From: Candidatus Eiseniibacteriota bacterium
Lineage (GTDB): Bacteria > Eisenbacteria > RBG-16-71-46
Direction of reading: 5' to 3'
DNA: 38,362 nt
Assembly (NCBI GenBank): GCA_016178725.1
Contig: JACOSV010000063.1
Location: 1 to 38,362 of the forward strand
Below are positions 18,420 to 27,310 of this stretch, in pieces; the first letter of the stretch is position 1, and each line of letters opens with the position of its first letter. The position numbers were made by a program, and so were the translations under genes. The notes under the pieces were generated by a model, which ran no database searches, was not told where the DNA came from, and saw nothing but the letters and a program-made list of their open reading frames with translations.

Positions 18420-20021
18420 TCAGCTCTCGTCCGACTCGCCGCCTTCGTCGTCGGGCGCGTCCACCACGACGGCGTTGGTCGTCAGCACCATCGCGCCGAT
18501 GCTCGCCGCGTTCTGCAGCGCGCAGCGCGCGACCTTGACCGGATCGAGGATGCCGGCCGCGGCGAGGTCGGTGTAGCGCCCGGTCGCGGCGTCGAAGCCG
18601 AACGCGCCCTTGCCGGCGCGGATCTTCTCGATCGCGACCGCCCCCTCCTCACCCGCGTTCGCGGCGATCTGCCGCGCCGGCTCCTCGAGCGCGCGCAGGA
18701 CGATGTCGCGGCCCACCGCTTCGTCCACCGGCAGCTTGAGCGCGCGCACGGCGGGCTGCGCGCGCAGCAGCGCCACGCCCCCGCCCGCGACCACGCCCTC
18801 TTCGACCGCGGCGCGCGTCGCCGCGAGCGCGTCCTCGATGCGGGCCTTCTTCTCCCGCATCTCGAGCTCGGTCGCGGCGCCGACGTGGATCACGCCCACG
18901 CCGCCCGTGAGCCGGCCGAGCCGGGCGCGCAGGCGGTCGCGATCGTAGTCGACGTCCGCCTCGTCGAGCTCGCGGCGGAGCAGCGTGATGCGCTTGCGGA
19001 TCTCGGCCTGCCGCCCGCCGCCCTCGATGAGCGTCGTCGTCTCGCGGCCGACGATCACGCGCTTCGCGCGGCCGAAGTGCTCGCGCGCGATGTGGTCGAT
19101 GGCGATCCCGGACTCGGAATTGATGAGCGTCGCGCCGGTGAGGACGGCGAGGTCGTCGAGCATGCCGCGCCGCTCCTCGCCCGTCGCCGGCGCGCGCACC
19201 GCGACCGAGGCGACCGTGCCGCGCAACCGGTTGACGACGAGCGTCGCCAGCGCCTCGCCCTCGACGTCGTCGGCGACCACGAGCAGGGGCCGGCCGGCCT
19301 CGGCGGCGTACTCCATCGCCGCGAGCAGATCGGAGACGGCGAGAATCTTGGCCTCGGTGAGCAGCACGAGCGCTTCGACCAGCACCGCCTCCATCGTCTC
19401 GGGGTCGGTGACGAAATAGGGCGAGAGGTAGCCGCGATCGAAGCGCAGCCCCTCGACCACCTCGAGCGTGCTGTCGAGCCCGCGCCCCTCCTCGACCGTG
19501 ATTACGCCGTCCTTGCCGGCGCGCTCGACCGCGTCGGCGATCAGCCGGCCGATCGCCTCGTCGTTGTTGGCCGACACCGTCGCGACCCGCGCCACATCGG
19601 CGCGGCCATCGACCTGCTGCGCCTGCCGCTTCAGCTCGCCGACCGTCACCTCGACCGCGCGGTCGATGCCGCGCTTGACCGCCATCGGGTTGCAGCCGGC
19701 GGCGATCGCCTTGAGCCCTTCGCTCACGACGCAGTGCGCGAGCACCGTGGCCGTCGTGGTGCCGTCGCCCGCGACCTCGCCGGTGCGAGTCGCGGCCTCC
19801 TTCAACAGCTGCACGCCGAGGTTGGCGAACGGGTTGTCGAGCTCGATCTCACGCGCGATCGTCAGGCCGTCGTTGGTGATCGTCGGCGAGCCGTCCTTGC
19901 GGTCGATGACGACGTTGCGCCCGCGCGGGCCGAGCGTCACGCGCACCGCGCCGGCGAGCTGCTCCACGCCCTGGCGCAGGGCCTCGCGCGCGGCGTTGTC
20001 GAACTGGATGCGCTTGCCCAT
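18420..20021 (-). CDS. groEL: GroEL-type chaperonin without GGM tail
   Basis: A 533-residue group I chaperonin. The equatorial domain has LGPRGRNVVIDRKDGSPTIT and the ATP-site GDGTTTATVLA (Asp87 equivalent). The apical domain keeps the substrate/GroES-binding face, for example RGYLSPYFVTD. The catalytic Asp398 equivalent is in ARIEDALAATRAAVEEG, followed by VAGGGVALL. The protein ends in an acidic Asp/Glu/Ser-rich tail rather than the Gly-Gly-Met repeat found in housekeeping GroEL. No groES is adjacent; it is the last gene of a long minus-strand operon, nine bases after a membrane protein gene. This suggests a secondary paralogue with a main groESL elsewhere. Residues for ATP turnover look intact. 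Confidence 0.95.
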   Translation of the reverse strand: MGKRIQFDNAAREALRQGVEQLAGAVRVTLGPRGRNVVIDRKDGSPTITNDGLTIAREIELDNPFANLGVQLLKEAATRTGEVAGDGTTTATVLAHCVVSEGLKAIAAGCNPMAVKRGIDRAVEVTVGELKRQAQQVDGRADVARVATVSANNDEAIGRLIADAVERAGKDGVITVEEGRGLDSTLEVVEGLRFDRGYLSPYFVTDPETMEAVLVEALVLLTEAKILAVSDLLAAMEYAAEAGRPLLVVADDVEGEALATLVVNRLRGTVASVAVRAPATGEERRGMLDDLAVLTGATLINSESGIAIDHIAREHFGRAKRVIVGRETTTLIEGGGRQAEIRKRITLLRRELDEADVDYDRDRLRARLGRLTGGVGVIHVGAATELEMREKKARIEDALAATRAAVEEGVVAGGGVALLRAQPAVRALKLPVDEAVGRDIVLRALEEPARQIAANAGEEGAVAIEKIRAGKGAFGFDAATGRYTDLAAAGILDPVKVARCALQNAASIGAMVLTTNAVVVDAPDDEGGESDES

Positions 20022-20030
20022 AGGCGCACG

Positions 20031-21839
20031 TTAGCGACTCGGCGGCCGTCCGTTCAAGTAACGCTCGAATCGGCGGGCCATCGCGCGGGCGTCCGGGTCG
20101 GCGCCGGGGAGCGCCGCGGCGCGCGTATACCAGCGCGCGGCCCCGGTGGAATCGCCGAGCGATTCGAACGCGACCGCGGCATCGTAGGCATAGTCGACCT
20201 GCGCGGGCGCGGCGTCCGCGAGCTTGACCCACTCGCCCGCCGCGCGCGACCAGTCGCCGCCCTTCGCCAGGGTGGTCGCGAGCATCACGTGGTCGCTCTC
20301 CCAGCGCGGGTCGGCGCGTCGCGCGGCCGCCGTGTCCTCGGCCCCCGCGACGACCTCGATCCAGCGCGACGTCGAATCGAAGCGGAAGAAGTAGTCGGGT
20401 CCCCTCGCCTCGCCGGCGGCGCGCGCGCGGAACGCCGAGTAGTAGCCGCCCGTGAGCGTAGGATCGCCGTACCAGACCCGAAGCGCCGGACCGTCGCCGT
20501 TCATGAAACCGACGTTGCTCGGCACGCGGACGAAGAAGAACCGCGCGTGCGGGGCGGGATGCGGCAGCACGCCCATCAGGCCGGCGCGCATCCCGGCGAG
20601 GAACTCGGCCGAGCGTGCGAGGTACCAGGGACTCCCCCAGTCGAGCGACGGCGTGTCGGCGCGCGCCGGGGCGATGAGCGCGAGCGCCGCGACCGCCGCC
20701 GCGCCGAGCGCGGGCCGCGCGGCGAGCAGCGCGCCGAGCGCGAGCCACACGCCGAAGCACCCGAGCAGCGCGTAGTACGCGTGCCAGTCGAGCGCCGGCA
20801 TGAAGAGCGGCGCCCATCCGAGCAGCGCCCAGACGGCGCCGAACGCAAACACGCGTCCGGGTGTCGGAGCGCGATCCTCCGGTCCGGACCGGTCGCGTGT
20901 CCGCCGGCTCACGATCAGCACCAGCGCCACGAGGATGACGGCACCCGGTCCACCGGTGCGGAGCGCCGCGGTCCAGCCCCGCTCCGGCGCCGGAAGGCGA
21001 TCGAGGTTGAACGGCACGAGCGCGACGCGCCACCGCGGGAGCCGCGCCGAGGGCGGCCCGACCGCGTCGGCGGGCGCCGGAGCCCCGGCCGGCGCCGGCG
21101 TCGCGACCGGCGCCTGCGCCTGGGCCGGCGGCGTCGCGGCGGCCGTCGCCGTCGCCGTCGCGTGCGATCGCCACAGCCGGCCCCCGATCAGCGGATGCGC
21201 GAGCGACCAGAGCGCGGTGATCGCGATCAGCGGCAGCGCGCGGACGAGCGCCGCGCGCGGCGACGCGCGGCGCACGATCCCGTCGTACGCGAGCGCGAGC
21301 GGCGCCGTCACGACCGCCGTCTCCTTGCTCAACAGGGCGAGCGCGAGCGCCACGGAGGCGAGCGCGGCGCGGTTGCACGCCCACGCCAGCAACGTGAGCA
21401 GGACGAAGAGGATCATCCACAGCTCCTGCGCGGTCGCCGCCCAGCCGAGCGGAACGCCCCACGCGGCGAGCGCCGCGACCGCCGCGGTCGCGATCGCGGC
21501 GGCGCGCAGACCGGCGAGCCGTTCGACGAGCGTCGCGAACACGGCGACGCTCGCGAGCCACAGCGCGAAGCTCGCGGCGTGGAACGGCGTCACGCGCGCG
21601 CCGAACAGCGACTGCAGCGTCCAGAAGTGGAGCTCCCGCGACCACGGCCGCCACCAGTGGAACGCGAGGTCGCGGAATCCCCACAGCGACGCGAACGACG
21701 CTACGCGCGTCCGGTCGAGGAAGACGAAGTCGTCGTTGATGAACGGGATCGCGAACGCGGCGGCGTGCTGCGTCGCCGCGTAGACGGCGAGCCCGGCGAC
21801 GAGGATCGCGAGCGCCGTCCCGCGCCGCGCGCCCGGCAT
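20031..21839 (-). CDS. Multi-span membrane protein with TPR-like tail, paralogue of the 1472-3319 gene
   Basis: A 602-residue protein. Residues ~1-400 contain about ten hydrophobic segments with an early acidic loop FINDDFVFLDRTRVASF, typical of GT-C-like membrane sugar transferases. A low-complexity Ala/Pro/Thr-rich stretch occupies residues ~222-263 between membrane blocks. Residues ~430-500 have VWYGDPTL, matching VWYRDPTL in the gene at 1472-3319, and the end forms TPR-like helices (WSRAAGEWVKLADAAPAQ, FESLGDSTGAARWYTRAAA). It sits in the large operon between a TolB-like gene (34-base gap) and groEL (9-base gap). Such proteins may transfer sugars to proteins or lipids on the periplasmic side, but donor and acceptor are unknown. 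Confidence 0.78.
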   Translation of the reverse strand: MPGARRGTALAILVAGLAVYAATQHAAAFAIPFINDDFVFLDRTRVASFASLWGFRDLAFHWWRPWSRELHFWTLQSLFGARVTPFHAASFALWLASVAVFATLVERLAGLRAAAIATAAVAALAAWGVPLGWAATAQELWMILFVLLTLLAWACNRAALASVALALALLSKETAVVTAPLALAYDGIVRRASPRAALVRALPLIAITALWSLAHPLIGGRLWRSHATATATAAATPPAQAQAPVATPAPAGAPAPADAVGPPSARLPRWRVALVPFNLDRLPAPERGWTAALRTGGPGAVILVALVLIVSRRTRDRSGPEDRAPTPGRVFAFGAVWALLGWAPLFMPALDWHAYYALLGCFGVWLALGALLAARPALGAAAVAALALIAPARADTPSLDWGSPWYLARSAEFLAGMRAGLMGVLPHPAPHARFFFVRVPSNVGFMNGDGPALRVWYGDPTLTGGYYSAFRARAAGEARGPDYFFRFDSTSRWIEVVAGAEDTAAARRADPRWESDHVMLATTLAKGGDWSRAAGEWVKLADAAPAQVDYAYDAAVAFESLGDSTGAARWYTRAAALPGADPDARAMARRFERYLNGRPPSR

Positions 21840-21873
21840 CAGCGCGATGCGCGGCCCGGCCGGCGGCGCCGCG

Positions 21874-22965
21874 TCACGGCTTCCACTCGGCGAGGAACAG
21901 GTTCGTCTCGCCGCGCACCTTGCCGCCGCGGTTCGACGAGAACGCGAGCCAGCGACCGTCGGGCGAGAACATCGGGAAGCCGTCGAAGCTCGGATCGCGC
22001 GTTACCGGGACCGGCCGGCCGCCCTTCAGATCCACGAGGTAAAGATCGAAGTTGCGGCCATGTGGGTTCTCCCAGTTCGAGGAATAGATGAGGGCCTTGC
22101 CGTCGGGCGTGAAGTACGGCGCGAACGAGGCGCCGGGGTCGTGCGTCACCTGGCGCGCGTCGCTTCCGTCCGCGCGCATCACCCACAGGTTCATCGTCGA
22201 CGGGCGGACGAGATGCCGCGCGAGCAGGTCCTTGTATTCGGTCGCCGCGGAGTCCGACGGGTAGTCGGCGCGCCAGCAGATCCACTTCCCGTCGCGCGAG
22301 AAGAACGCGCCGCCGTCGTAGCCGAGCCGGTGCGTGAGCCGCGTCACCTGGCTCCCGTCGGTCCTCATCGTGTAGAGCTCGAGGTCGCCGTCGCGCACCG
22401 AGGTGAACAGGATCCGCTCGCCGTCGGGCGAGAGCGTGCCCTCGGCGTCGTAGCCGGGCGTGGTCGTGAGCCGACGCAGGTCCGAGCCGTCGGGTCTGGC
22501 GGTGAAGATGTCGTAGTCGGGATCGATCCGCCACACGTAGCCCTTCGAGTAGTCGAGTGGCGGCGGACAGGAGTCCGATCCGAGGTGCGTCGACGAGAAG
22601 AAGATCCGGCGATCGTGGTCGTAGAAGTAGCCGCACGTCGTGCGGCCGGTGCCGGTGCTCACGCGCCGCGTCGCGCCGGTCGTGAGATCGATCACGAACT
22701 CCTGATCGCAGGGATAGCCGTCGCGCGTGGACTGGAGGATGAGCCTGCGTCCGTCCTCGGACCAGTAGGCCTCGGCATTCTGGCCGCCGAACGTCAGCTG
22801 CCAGAGGTGCGCGAAGTGCGTCTCGCCGTCGCGGATCGTCGAGTCGGCGTTGACCGCGCCCGGCATCGGCGGCGTGAGCGCCGCCGGCGCCGCGGCGCGC
22901 GGCCGGCCCGCGGGCGCCGCCGCGAGTACGATGAGTCCCAGCGCCACCGCGACGTGGCGACGCAT
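21874..22965 (-). CDS. Secreted TolB-like beta-propeller protein (PD40/WD40-like repeats)
   Basis: A 363-residue protein with a signal peptide (MRRHVAVALGLIVLAAAPAG). At least five PD40-type blades are visible, with the typical xSPDGxxIxFxSxRxG pattern: LSPDGERILFTSVRDGD, FSRDGKWICWRADY, FTPDGKALIYSSNWENP and FSPDGRWLAFSSNRGG. Family members include the TolB propeller and the N-terminal propellers of dipeptidyl peptidases; no peptidase domain is attached here. The start at 22965 was chosen at the signal peptide, 14 bases after the M28 peptidase stop, so the two are almost certainly co-expressed and exported together. Binding partner is unknown. Confidence 0.88.
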   Translation of the reverse strand: MRRHVAVALGLIVLAAAPAGRPRAAAPAALTPPMPGAVNADSTIRDGETHFAHLWQLTFGGQNAEAYWSEDGRRLILQSTRDGYPCDQEFVIDLTTGATRRVSTGTGRTTCGYFYDHDRRIFFSSTHLGSDSCPPPLDYSKGYVWRIDPDYDIFTARPDGSDLRRLTTTPGYDAEGTLSPDGERILFTSVRDGDLELYTMRTDGSQVTRLTHRLGYDGGAFFSRDGKWICWRADYPSDSAATEYKDLLARHLVRPSTMNLWVMRADGSDARQVTHDPGASFAPYFTPDGKALIYSSNWENPHGRNFDLYLVDLKGGRPVPVTRDPSFDGFPMFSPDGRWLAFSSNRGGKVRGETNLFLAEWKP

Positions 22966-22979
22966 CGTGCCGCGATCCG

Positions 22980-24905
22980 TCACTTGCGCCTCCCGAGCAC
23001 GGCGACGAGCTCGACGTCGCGCCCGTCGCGCTGCACCGTGATCCGCACCTGCTGCCCGGGCTTCCGGGAGCGCAGGGCGAACGTGTAGTCGTAGATGTTG
23101 TCCACGCGGATACCGTCGAAGCGGACGACCACGTCGCCCCCCTTGAGCCCGGCGCTGTCCGCGGGACTGCCGCCGCGCACGCCCGAGAGCAGCACGCCGC
23201 CCTCGGTCTTCATGTAGTCCGGGATCGTGCCGAGGTAGGCGCCGTAGCCGCCGCCGCCGGCGATGCGCCCCATCGCGCTGTCGGCCTTCGCCTGCTGGAA
23301 CGTCGGCTTCGGCCACGCGTCGAGCGAATCCACGATGTCCTTCGCGAACAGCGCGACCTTCCACAGCCCGGCCGCGTTGATCTTGTCGGGGCTGTCGCTC
23401 GGCTTGTGGTAGTCGGCGTGCGCGCCGGTGAACAGCATGAGCACCGGCACGTGCTTCTTGTAGAACGACTGCTGGTCGCTCGGGCCATAGCCGTCGCTCG
23501 AGGTGGCGATCGTGAATCCGCTCGCCTTGTTGACGTCGTCCACCAGCGCCGGGAACTCCTTGGCCGTCCCGACGCCCATCACCATGAGCTTGTTGTCGCG
23601 CATCCGCCCGACCATGTCCATGTTGAGCATCGCCTCGACGCTCTCGATCGGCCGCGGCGGATCGTCGGTGAAGTGCGAGGAGCCGAGCAGGCCCTCCTCC
23701 TCGCCGGCGAAGGCACAGAAGATCAGCGTGTGTCTCGGCGTCATCGTCCGGACGCCGAGCGGCAGCTTCCACGCCGCGACGCTCAGCATCGCCGCGACGC
23801 CCGAGGCGTTGTCGTCGGCGCCGAGGTGCGGCAGGCGCGAGTTGGGCGCGAGCGAGTGCTCGTCGCCATAGCCGAGGTGGTCATAGTGCGCGCCGATCAC
23901 CAGCGTGCGCGTCGTGTCGAGCCCCGGGATCATGCCGACCACGTTGCGGTTCGCGGCGCGCGTGCGCTTGAGCGTGACGCTCACCGTCACCGACTCGGCC
24001 AGCGCCAGGCTGTGCGGGTGCTCGCTCTTGTCGATCGCCGTCTGCAGGCCGGCGAGGTCGGCGGGCGCGCCGCGCAGCAGCGCCGCCGCGACTGCGGTCG
24101 AGACGAACCCGCCGACGATGCCGCTCGTCATGTATCCGGCGCCCTCGGCGCGCGGCGCGCGCAACGGCTCGCCGGCGTGGTAGCGCGGACCGTCCACGAC
24201 CAGCAGGCCGAGCGCGCCGTGCTCGCGCGCGTTGATCGCCTTGGTCCACAGGTCGGCGTGCGGCGTGTTGACGTTGCCGTCGAAGCGGCTGGTCGAGTCC
24301 ATCTCGCCGGGCTCGTTGCTCATCACGAGCACGACCCTGTCGTGGACGTCGATCCCGGCGTAGTCGTCGTAGTCGTATCCGGGCGCGGTGATGCCGTAGC
24401 CCGCGAACACCACCGGCGCGCGCAGGCGCCCGTTGGTCGAGAAGCCGAGCGGCTGGAACGCGTCGCCGACCGGGAACGCGCGCCCACCGACCTCGACGGC
24501 GCACGGCGTGGCGACCGCCACACCCGTCGTCACGTCGAAGCGCTGAAAGAACGTGCCGCCGTCGCCCGCGGGCGCGAGGCCGAGCCAGCGCATCTCGCGC
24601 GCGATGAAGTCGGCGGCCGAGTCGAGCCCCGCGGTCCCCGGACCGCGCCCCTCGAATCCGGGCGACGCCAGCCGCCGCACGATCCACATCACCGTCGCGC
24701 TGTCGGTGAGCGCGCGCGGATGCCCGGGCGGAAGCGGCGACTCACGCTCGAGCGCGGCGCCGCCGACGTAGCGCCCCGAGGGCCGGAAGAATGCGGGCCG
24801 CGGCGCGCGCGGCAGGTTGGGCAACGTCTGAACGTCGGCCGCGGCCGCCGCGGCGAGCAGCAGCGCAAGCGTTCCGAGCGCCGCCGCGCGACGAAGACCG
24901 CTCAT
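22980..24905 (-). CDS. Exported M28-family zinc metallopeptidase with PA-like and PDZ domains
   Basis: A 641-residue secreted aminopeptidase-type enzyme. A signal peptide ends near AAAADV. A PA-like insertion (about residues 165-290) includes FAGYGITAPGYDYDDYAG. The catalytic M28 domain (about 330-530) shows all expected zinc-site elements: GAHYDHLG, GADDNASGVAAML, AGEEEGLLGS, NMDMVGR and HADYHKPSDSPDKI. A C-terminal PDZ domain (about 560-640) has GSPADSAGLKGGDVVVRFDG. The architecture matches bacterial M28-PDZ peptidases that release N-terminal amino acids outside the cytoplasm. The ATG overlaps the coaX stop as ATGA, indicating coupling. With POT and OPT importers in the window it supports extracellular peptide use. 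Confidence 0.94.
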   Translation of the reverse strand: MSGLRRAAALGTLALLLAAAAAADVQTLPNLPRAPRPAFFRPSGRYVGGAALERESPLPPGHPRALTDSATVMWIVRRLASPGFEGRGPGTAGLDSAADFIAREMRWLGLAPAGDGGTFFQRFDVTTGVAVATPCAVEVGGRAFPVGDAFQPLGFSTNGRLRAPVVFAGYGITAPGYDYDDYAGIDVHDRVVLVMSNEPGEMDSTSRFDGNVNTPHADLWTKAINAREHGALGLLVVDGPRYHAGEPLRAPRAEGAGYMTSGIVGGFVSTAVAAALLRGAPADLAGLQTAIDKSEHPHSLALAESVTVSVTLKRTRAANRNVVGMIPGLDTTRTLVIGAHYDHLGYGDEHSLAPNSRLPHLGADDNASGVAAMLSVAAWKLPLGVRTMTPRHTLIFCAFAGEEEGLLGSSHFTDDPPRPIESVEAMLNMDMVGRMRDNKLMVMGVGTAKEFPALVDDVNKASGFTIATSSDGYGPSDQQSFYKKHVPVLMLFTGAHADYHKPSDSPDKINAAGLWKVALFAKDIVDSLDAWPKPTFQQAKADSAMGRIAGGGGYGAYLGTIPDYMKTEGGVLLSGVRGGSPADSAGLKGGDVVVRFDGIRVDNIYDYTFALRSRKPGQQVRITVQRDGRDVELVAVLGRRK

Positions 24906-25696
24906 GCGTGCTCCTCCCAGATCAGGCGCATGCCCTTGAGCGTCAGCGCCTCGTCCACGCGGTTGATCGTCTCGCACTCCGGCGCGATCACCGTTGCGAG
25001 GCCGCCGGTCGCGATCACCGTTGGCGTGCCCTTCATCTCGAGCGCGAGCCGCCGCACCAGCGCGTCCACCTGCCCCGCGGCGCCCCAGATGAGCCCCGCC
25101 TGCAGGGACTCCTCGGTGGTGCGGCCGAGCACGCGCGCCGGTCGCCGCAGCTCGACGCGGGCGAGGCGCGCGGCGCGGCGGAAGAGCTCGTCGGCCGAGG
25201 ACGCGACGCCGGGCGCGATCACGCCGCCGAGATAGGCGCCCTGTGCCGAGATGCAGTCGAACGTCGTCGCGGTGCCGAGATCCACAACGATCGCCGGCGT
25301 GCCGTAAAGCGCGCGCGCGGCGATGGCGTTGGCGATCCGGTCGGCGCCGACCGCGGTGCGGTCGTGATAGCGGATCGGCAGGGTCGTCGCGGTCGTGGCG
25401 TTGACCTCGATCGGCGCGCGGCCCGAGAGCGCCGTGAGCGCCGAGAGCCACGGCAGCGTCAGCGCCGGCACGACCGAGCACATCACGGCGCCGAGATCGC
25501 GCGGCCAGCGGTGCGCGCGCGCGAGCCCGTCGAGGCGCAATCGCAGCTCGTCGCCGGTCTCGGTGCGCGTCGTGACGCGCCAGAACCCCGCGAGATCGCG
25601 TTCCCGGAACAGCCCGATCACCGTGTCGCTGTTCCCGATGTCCACGGCGACGAGCGCGCCTTTCGCCCCGCGGCGCCGCGGCGATCGCTTACGCAC
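24902..25696 (-). CDS. coaX: Type III pantothenate kinase
   Basis: A 264-residue enzyme that phosphorylates pantothenate in the first step of coenzyme A synthesis. The acetate/sugar-kinase fold motifs are clear: VDIGNSDTVIGLF (phosphate 1), GADRIANAIAAR with the pantothenate-binding loop, VVDLGTATTFD (phosphate 2) and VIATGGLATVIAPE near the C-terminus. Type III enzymes often neighbour birA, as here two genes away. The start overlaps the tatC stop by eight bases. The Arg/Lys-rich N-terminal leader of about 13 residues is slightly longer than usual, so the true start might lie a little downstream. Confidence 0.95.
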   Translation of the reverse strand: MRKRSPRRRGAKGALVAVDIGNSDTVIGLFRERDLAGFWRVTTRTETGDELRLRLDGLARAHRWPRDLGAVMCSVVPALTLPWLSALTALSGRAPIEVNATTATTLPIRYHDRTAVGADRIANAIAARALYGTPAIVVDLGTATTFDCISAQGAYLGGVIAPGVASSADELFRRAARLARVELRRPARVLGRTTEESLQAGLIWGAAGQVDALVRRLALEMKGTPTVIATGGLATVIAPECETINRVDEALTLKGMRLIWEEHA

Positions 25697-26504
25697 CCTG
25701 CACCTCCCCGGAATCCTCGACGACCTCGGCCCGCTTGCGCGGGCGCGCCACCAGATACGACAGTCCCACGCTCAGAAAATACAAGGCCGTCATCGGAATG
25801 CCCATGACGATCTGCGCCGAGACGACGTCGCCCGGCGTGATCACCGCCGTGATGATGAACACACCGACGATCGCGTAGCGCCACTGACGCAGCAGGAACT
25901 TCGGCGTCACGAGACCCATCGCCGTGAGCGCCATCGTCACCAGGGGCAGCTGGAACACGAGCCCGCACGCGAGCGCCAGGTTGTAGACGAACGACAGCAG
26001 CGCGCTCAGGCGGATCTCCGACTTCATGCTCGGCGTCATGAACGCCGAGAGCACCTGGATCACGAGCGGCACCACGTAGCCGTACGCCGCCCACGCGCCG
26101 AGGCCGAACAGCAGCATCGAGGCGAGCGCCATCGGCAGGATCATCGAGCGCTCGCGGCGCAGCAGCCCCGGCACGATGAACCGCCAGATGCGATAGAAGA
26201 CGTAGGGCAGCGCCATCGCGAGGCCGAGGATCAGCGCGAGCTTGAAGCGCTCGTTGACCGCCTCGACCGGCGAGAGCACGACCGCCACGCGCACGGTGCG
26301 GCGGATCACGTCCTCGAGCACGCGCGGCGCAAGGACCCAGCCCGCGATCGCGCCGACGACGGTCGCGATCAGGGTGTGGATGAGCACCGAGCGCAGCTCC
26401 GCGAGGTGGTGGAGGAACGGCATCTCGCGCGGCGGGTCGCCGGCGCCCGAGTCGCGGCGGCCGGGGCGGCCCGGGCGTGCGTCGGGGGCGAAGCGGCGCG
26501 TCAT
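25689..26504 (-). CDS. tatC: Sec-independent protein translocase TatC
   Basis: A 271-residue inner-membrane core of the twin-arginine translocase, which recognises twin-arginine signal peptides of folded proteins. The N-terminal signature MPFLHHLAELR is preceded by an extended Arg/Gly-rich cytoplasmic leader of about 27 residues. Six membrane segments are visible. The conserved loop after helix 2 with IWRFIVPGLLRRER and the late AVITPGDVVSAQ motif are typical. No tatA/tatB is adjacent, so they are presumably elsewhere. It overlaps birA upstream by four bases and coaX downstream by eight. Confidence 0.95.
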   Translation of the reverse strand: MTRRFAPDARPGRPGRRDSGAGDPPREMPFLHHLAELRSVLIHTLIATVVGAIAGWVLAPRVLEDVIRRTVRVAVVLSPVEAVNERFKLALILGLAMALPYVFYRIWRFIVPGLLRRERSMILPMALASMLLFGLGAWAAYGYVVPLVIQVLSAFMTPSMKSEIRLSALLSFVYNLALACGLVFQLPLVTMALTAMGLVTPKFLLRQWRYAIVGVFIITAVITPGDVVSAQIVMGIPMTALYFLSVGLSYLVARPRKRAEVVEDSGEVQGA

Positions 26505-27310
26505 CGTGCGGCGGGCTCCACGTCACCCGCGAGCGCCGTGACGTCGCTCCCGTCGGCGAGCCGGAGGATCAGCGCGCCGTCACGGTCGAGGTCGTGCGCG
26601 ACGCCGGTGATCGCCCCCGCCGCCGACCGCACCGTCACCGTGCGCCCCCAGAACCCGGCGCGCCGCTTCCACGCCCCGAGCATGTCGGCGGCGCCTTGCG
26701 CGCGGATCGCATCCCACACCGGCTCGAGCGCGTCGAGGAATCCGGCCGCCACCGCCTCGCGCGTCGTGCGCACGCCCTCGATCGCGAGCGACGTGGCGCA
26801 TTCCGCGAGCTCCGGTGGGATGTCCTCCGCCGCGTCGAGCACGTTGACGCCGAGGCCGATCACGACCGCGTCGCCGCCCGAGGTGCGGCGGCTCTCGCAC
26901 AGGATGCCGGCGAGCTTGCGCGATCCGACCAGCACGTCATTCGGCCACTTGAGATCGGCGCGGAGGCCGAGTGCCTCGAGCGCGCGCGCCAGCGCGAGCC
27001 CGGCGGCGAGCGGCAGCGATCGCGCGCGGCCGCGGTCGCCGCCCTCCGTCAGCAGCAGCGAGAGCGCGAGGCCGCGGTGCGGCGTCACGTGCCAGCCGCG
27101 GCCGGCGCGCCCCCGCCCGCGCGGCTGCGCGTCGGCGACGACGACCGTACCGTCCGGTGCGGCGGGGCCGGTCTCGCCGCCGCCGGCGAGCGCCTCCCAC
27201 GCGACGTCGTTGGTCGAGCCGGCCTCGGCGCGCGCGATCAGCGTGCGGCCGAAGCGGCGCGTGTGGAGCGCGGCCAGGAACCGCGAGCGGTCGAACGTCG
27301 CGTCAGCCAA
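26501..27310 (-). CDS. birA: Biotin--[acetyl-CoA-carboxylase] ligase, class I
   Basis: A 269-residue enzyme that activates biotin to biotinyl-AMP and attaches it to the carrier protein of biotin carboxylases. Motifs: AGSTNDVAWE at the substrate pocket, RGRGRAGRGWH (the GRGRxGR biotinyl-AMP loop), KWPNDVLVGSRKLAGIL, and GLGVNV. It has no N-terminal helix-turn-helix, so it is a class I enzyme without repressor function. The C-terminal SH3-like cap with LILRLADGSDVTALAG is present. It overlaps nadC upstream by eight bases and tatC downstream by four. Confidence 0.95.
   Translation of the reverse strand: MADATFDRSRFLAALHTRRFGRTLIARAEAGSTNDVAWEALAGGGETGPAAPDGTVVVADAQPRGRGRAGRGWHVTPHRGLALSLLLTEGGDRGRARSLPLAAGLALARALEALGLRADLKWPNDVLVGSRKLAGILCESRRTSGGDAVVIGLGVNVLDAAEDIPPELAECATSLAIEGVRTTREAVAAGFLDALEPVWDAIRAQGAADMLGAWKRRAGFWGRTVTVRSAAGAITGVAHDLDRDGALILRLADGSDVTALAGDVEPAAR

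Noticed and set aside
20015-20060. TTAGCGACTC just upstream of groEL resembling half of a CIRCE heat-shock operator
   Set aside because: The second half (GAGTGCTAA) is missing and the site lies inside the end of the upstream gene.
18354-22091. Long plus-strand open frame opposite groEL and the membrane protein gene
   Set aside because: Composition is Arg/Asp/His-rich and it mirrors codon bias of the minus-strand genes; no domain is visible.
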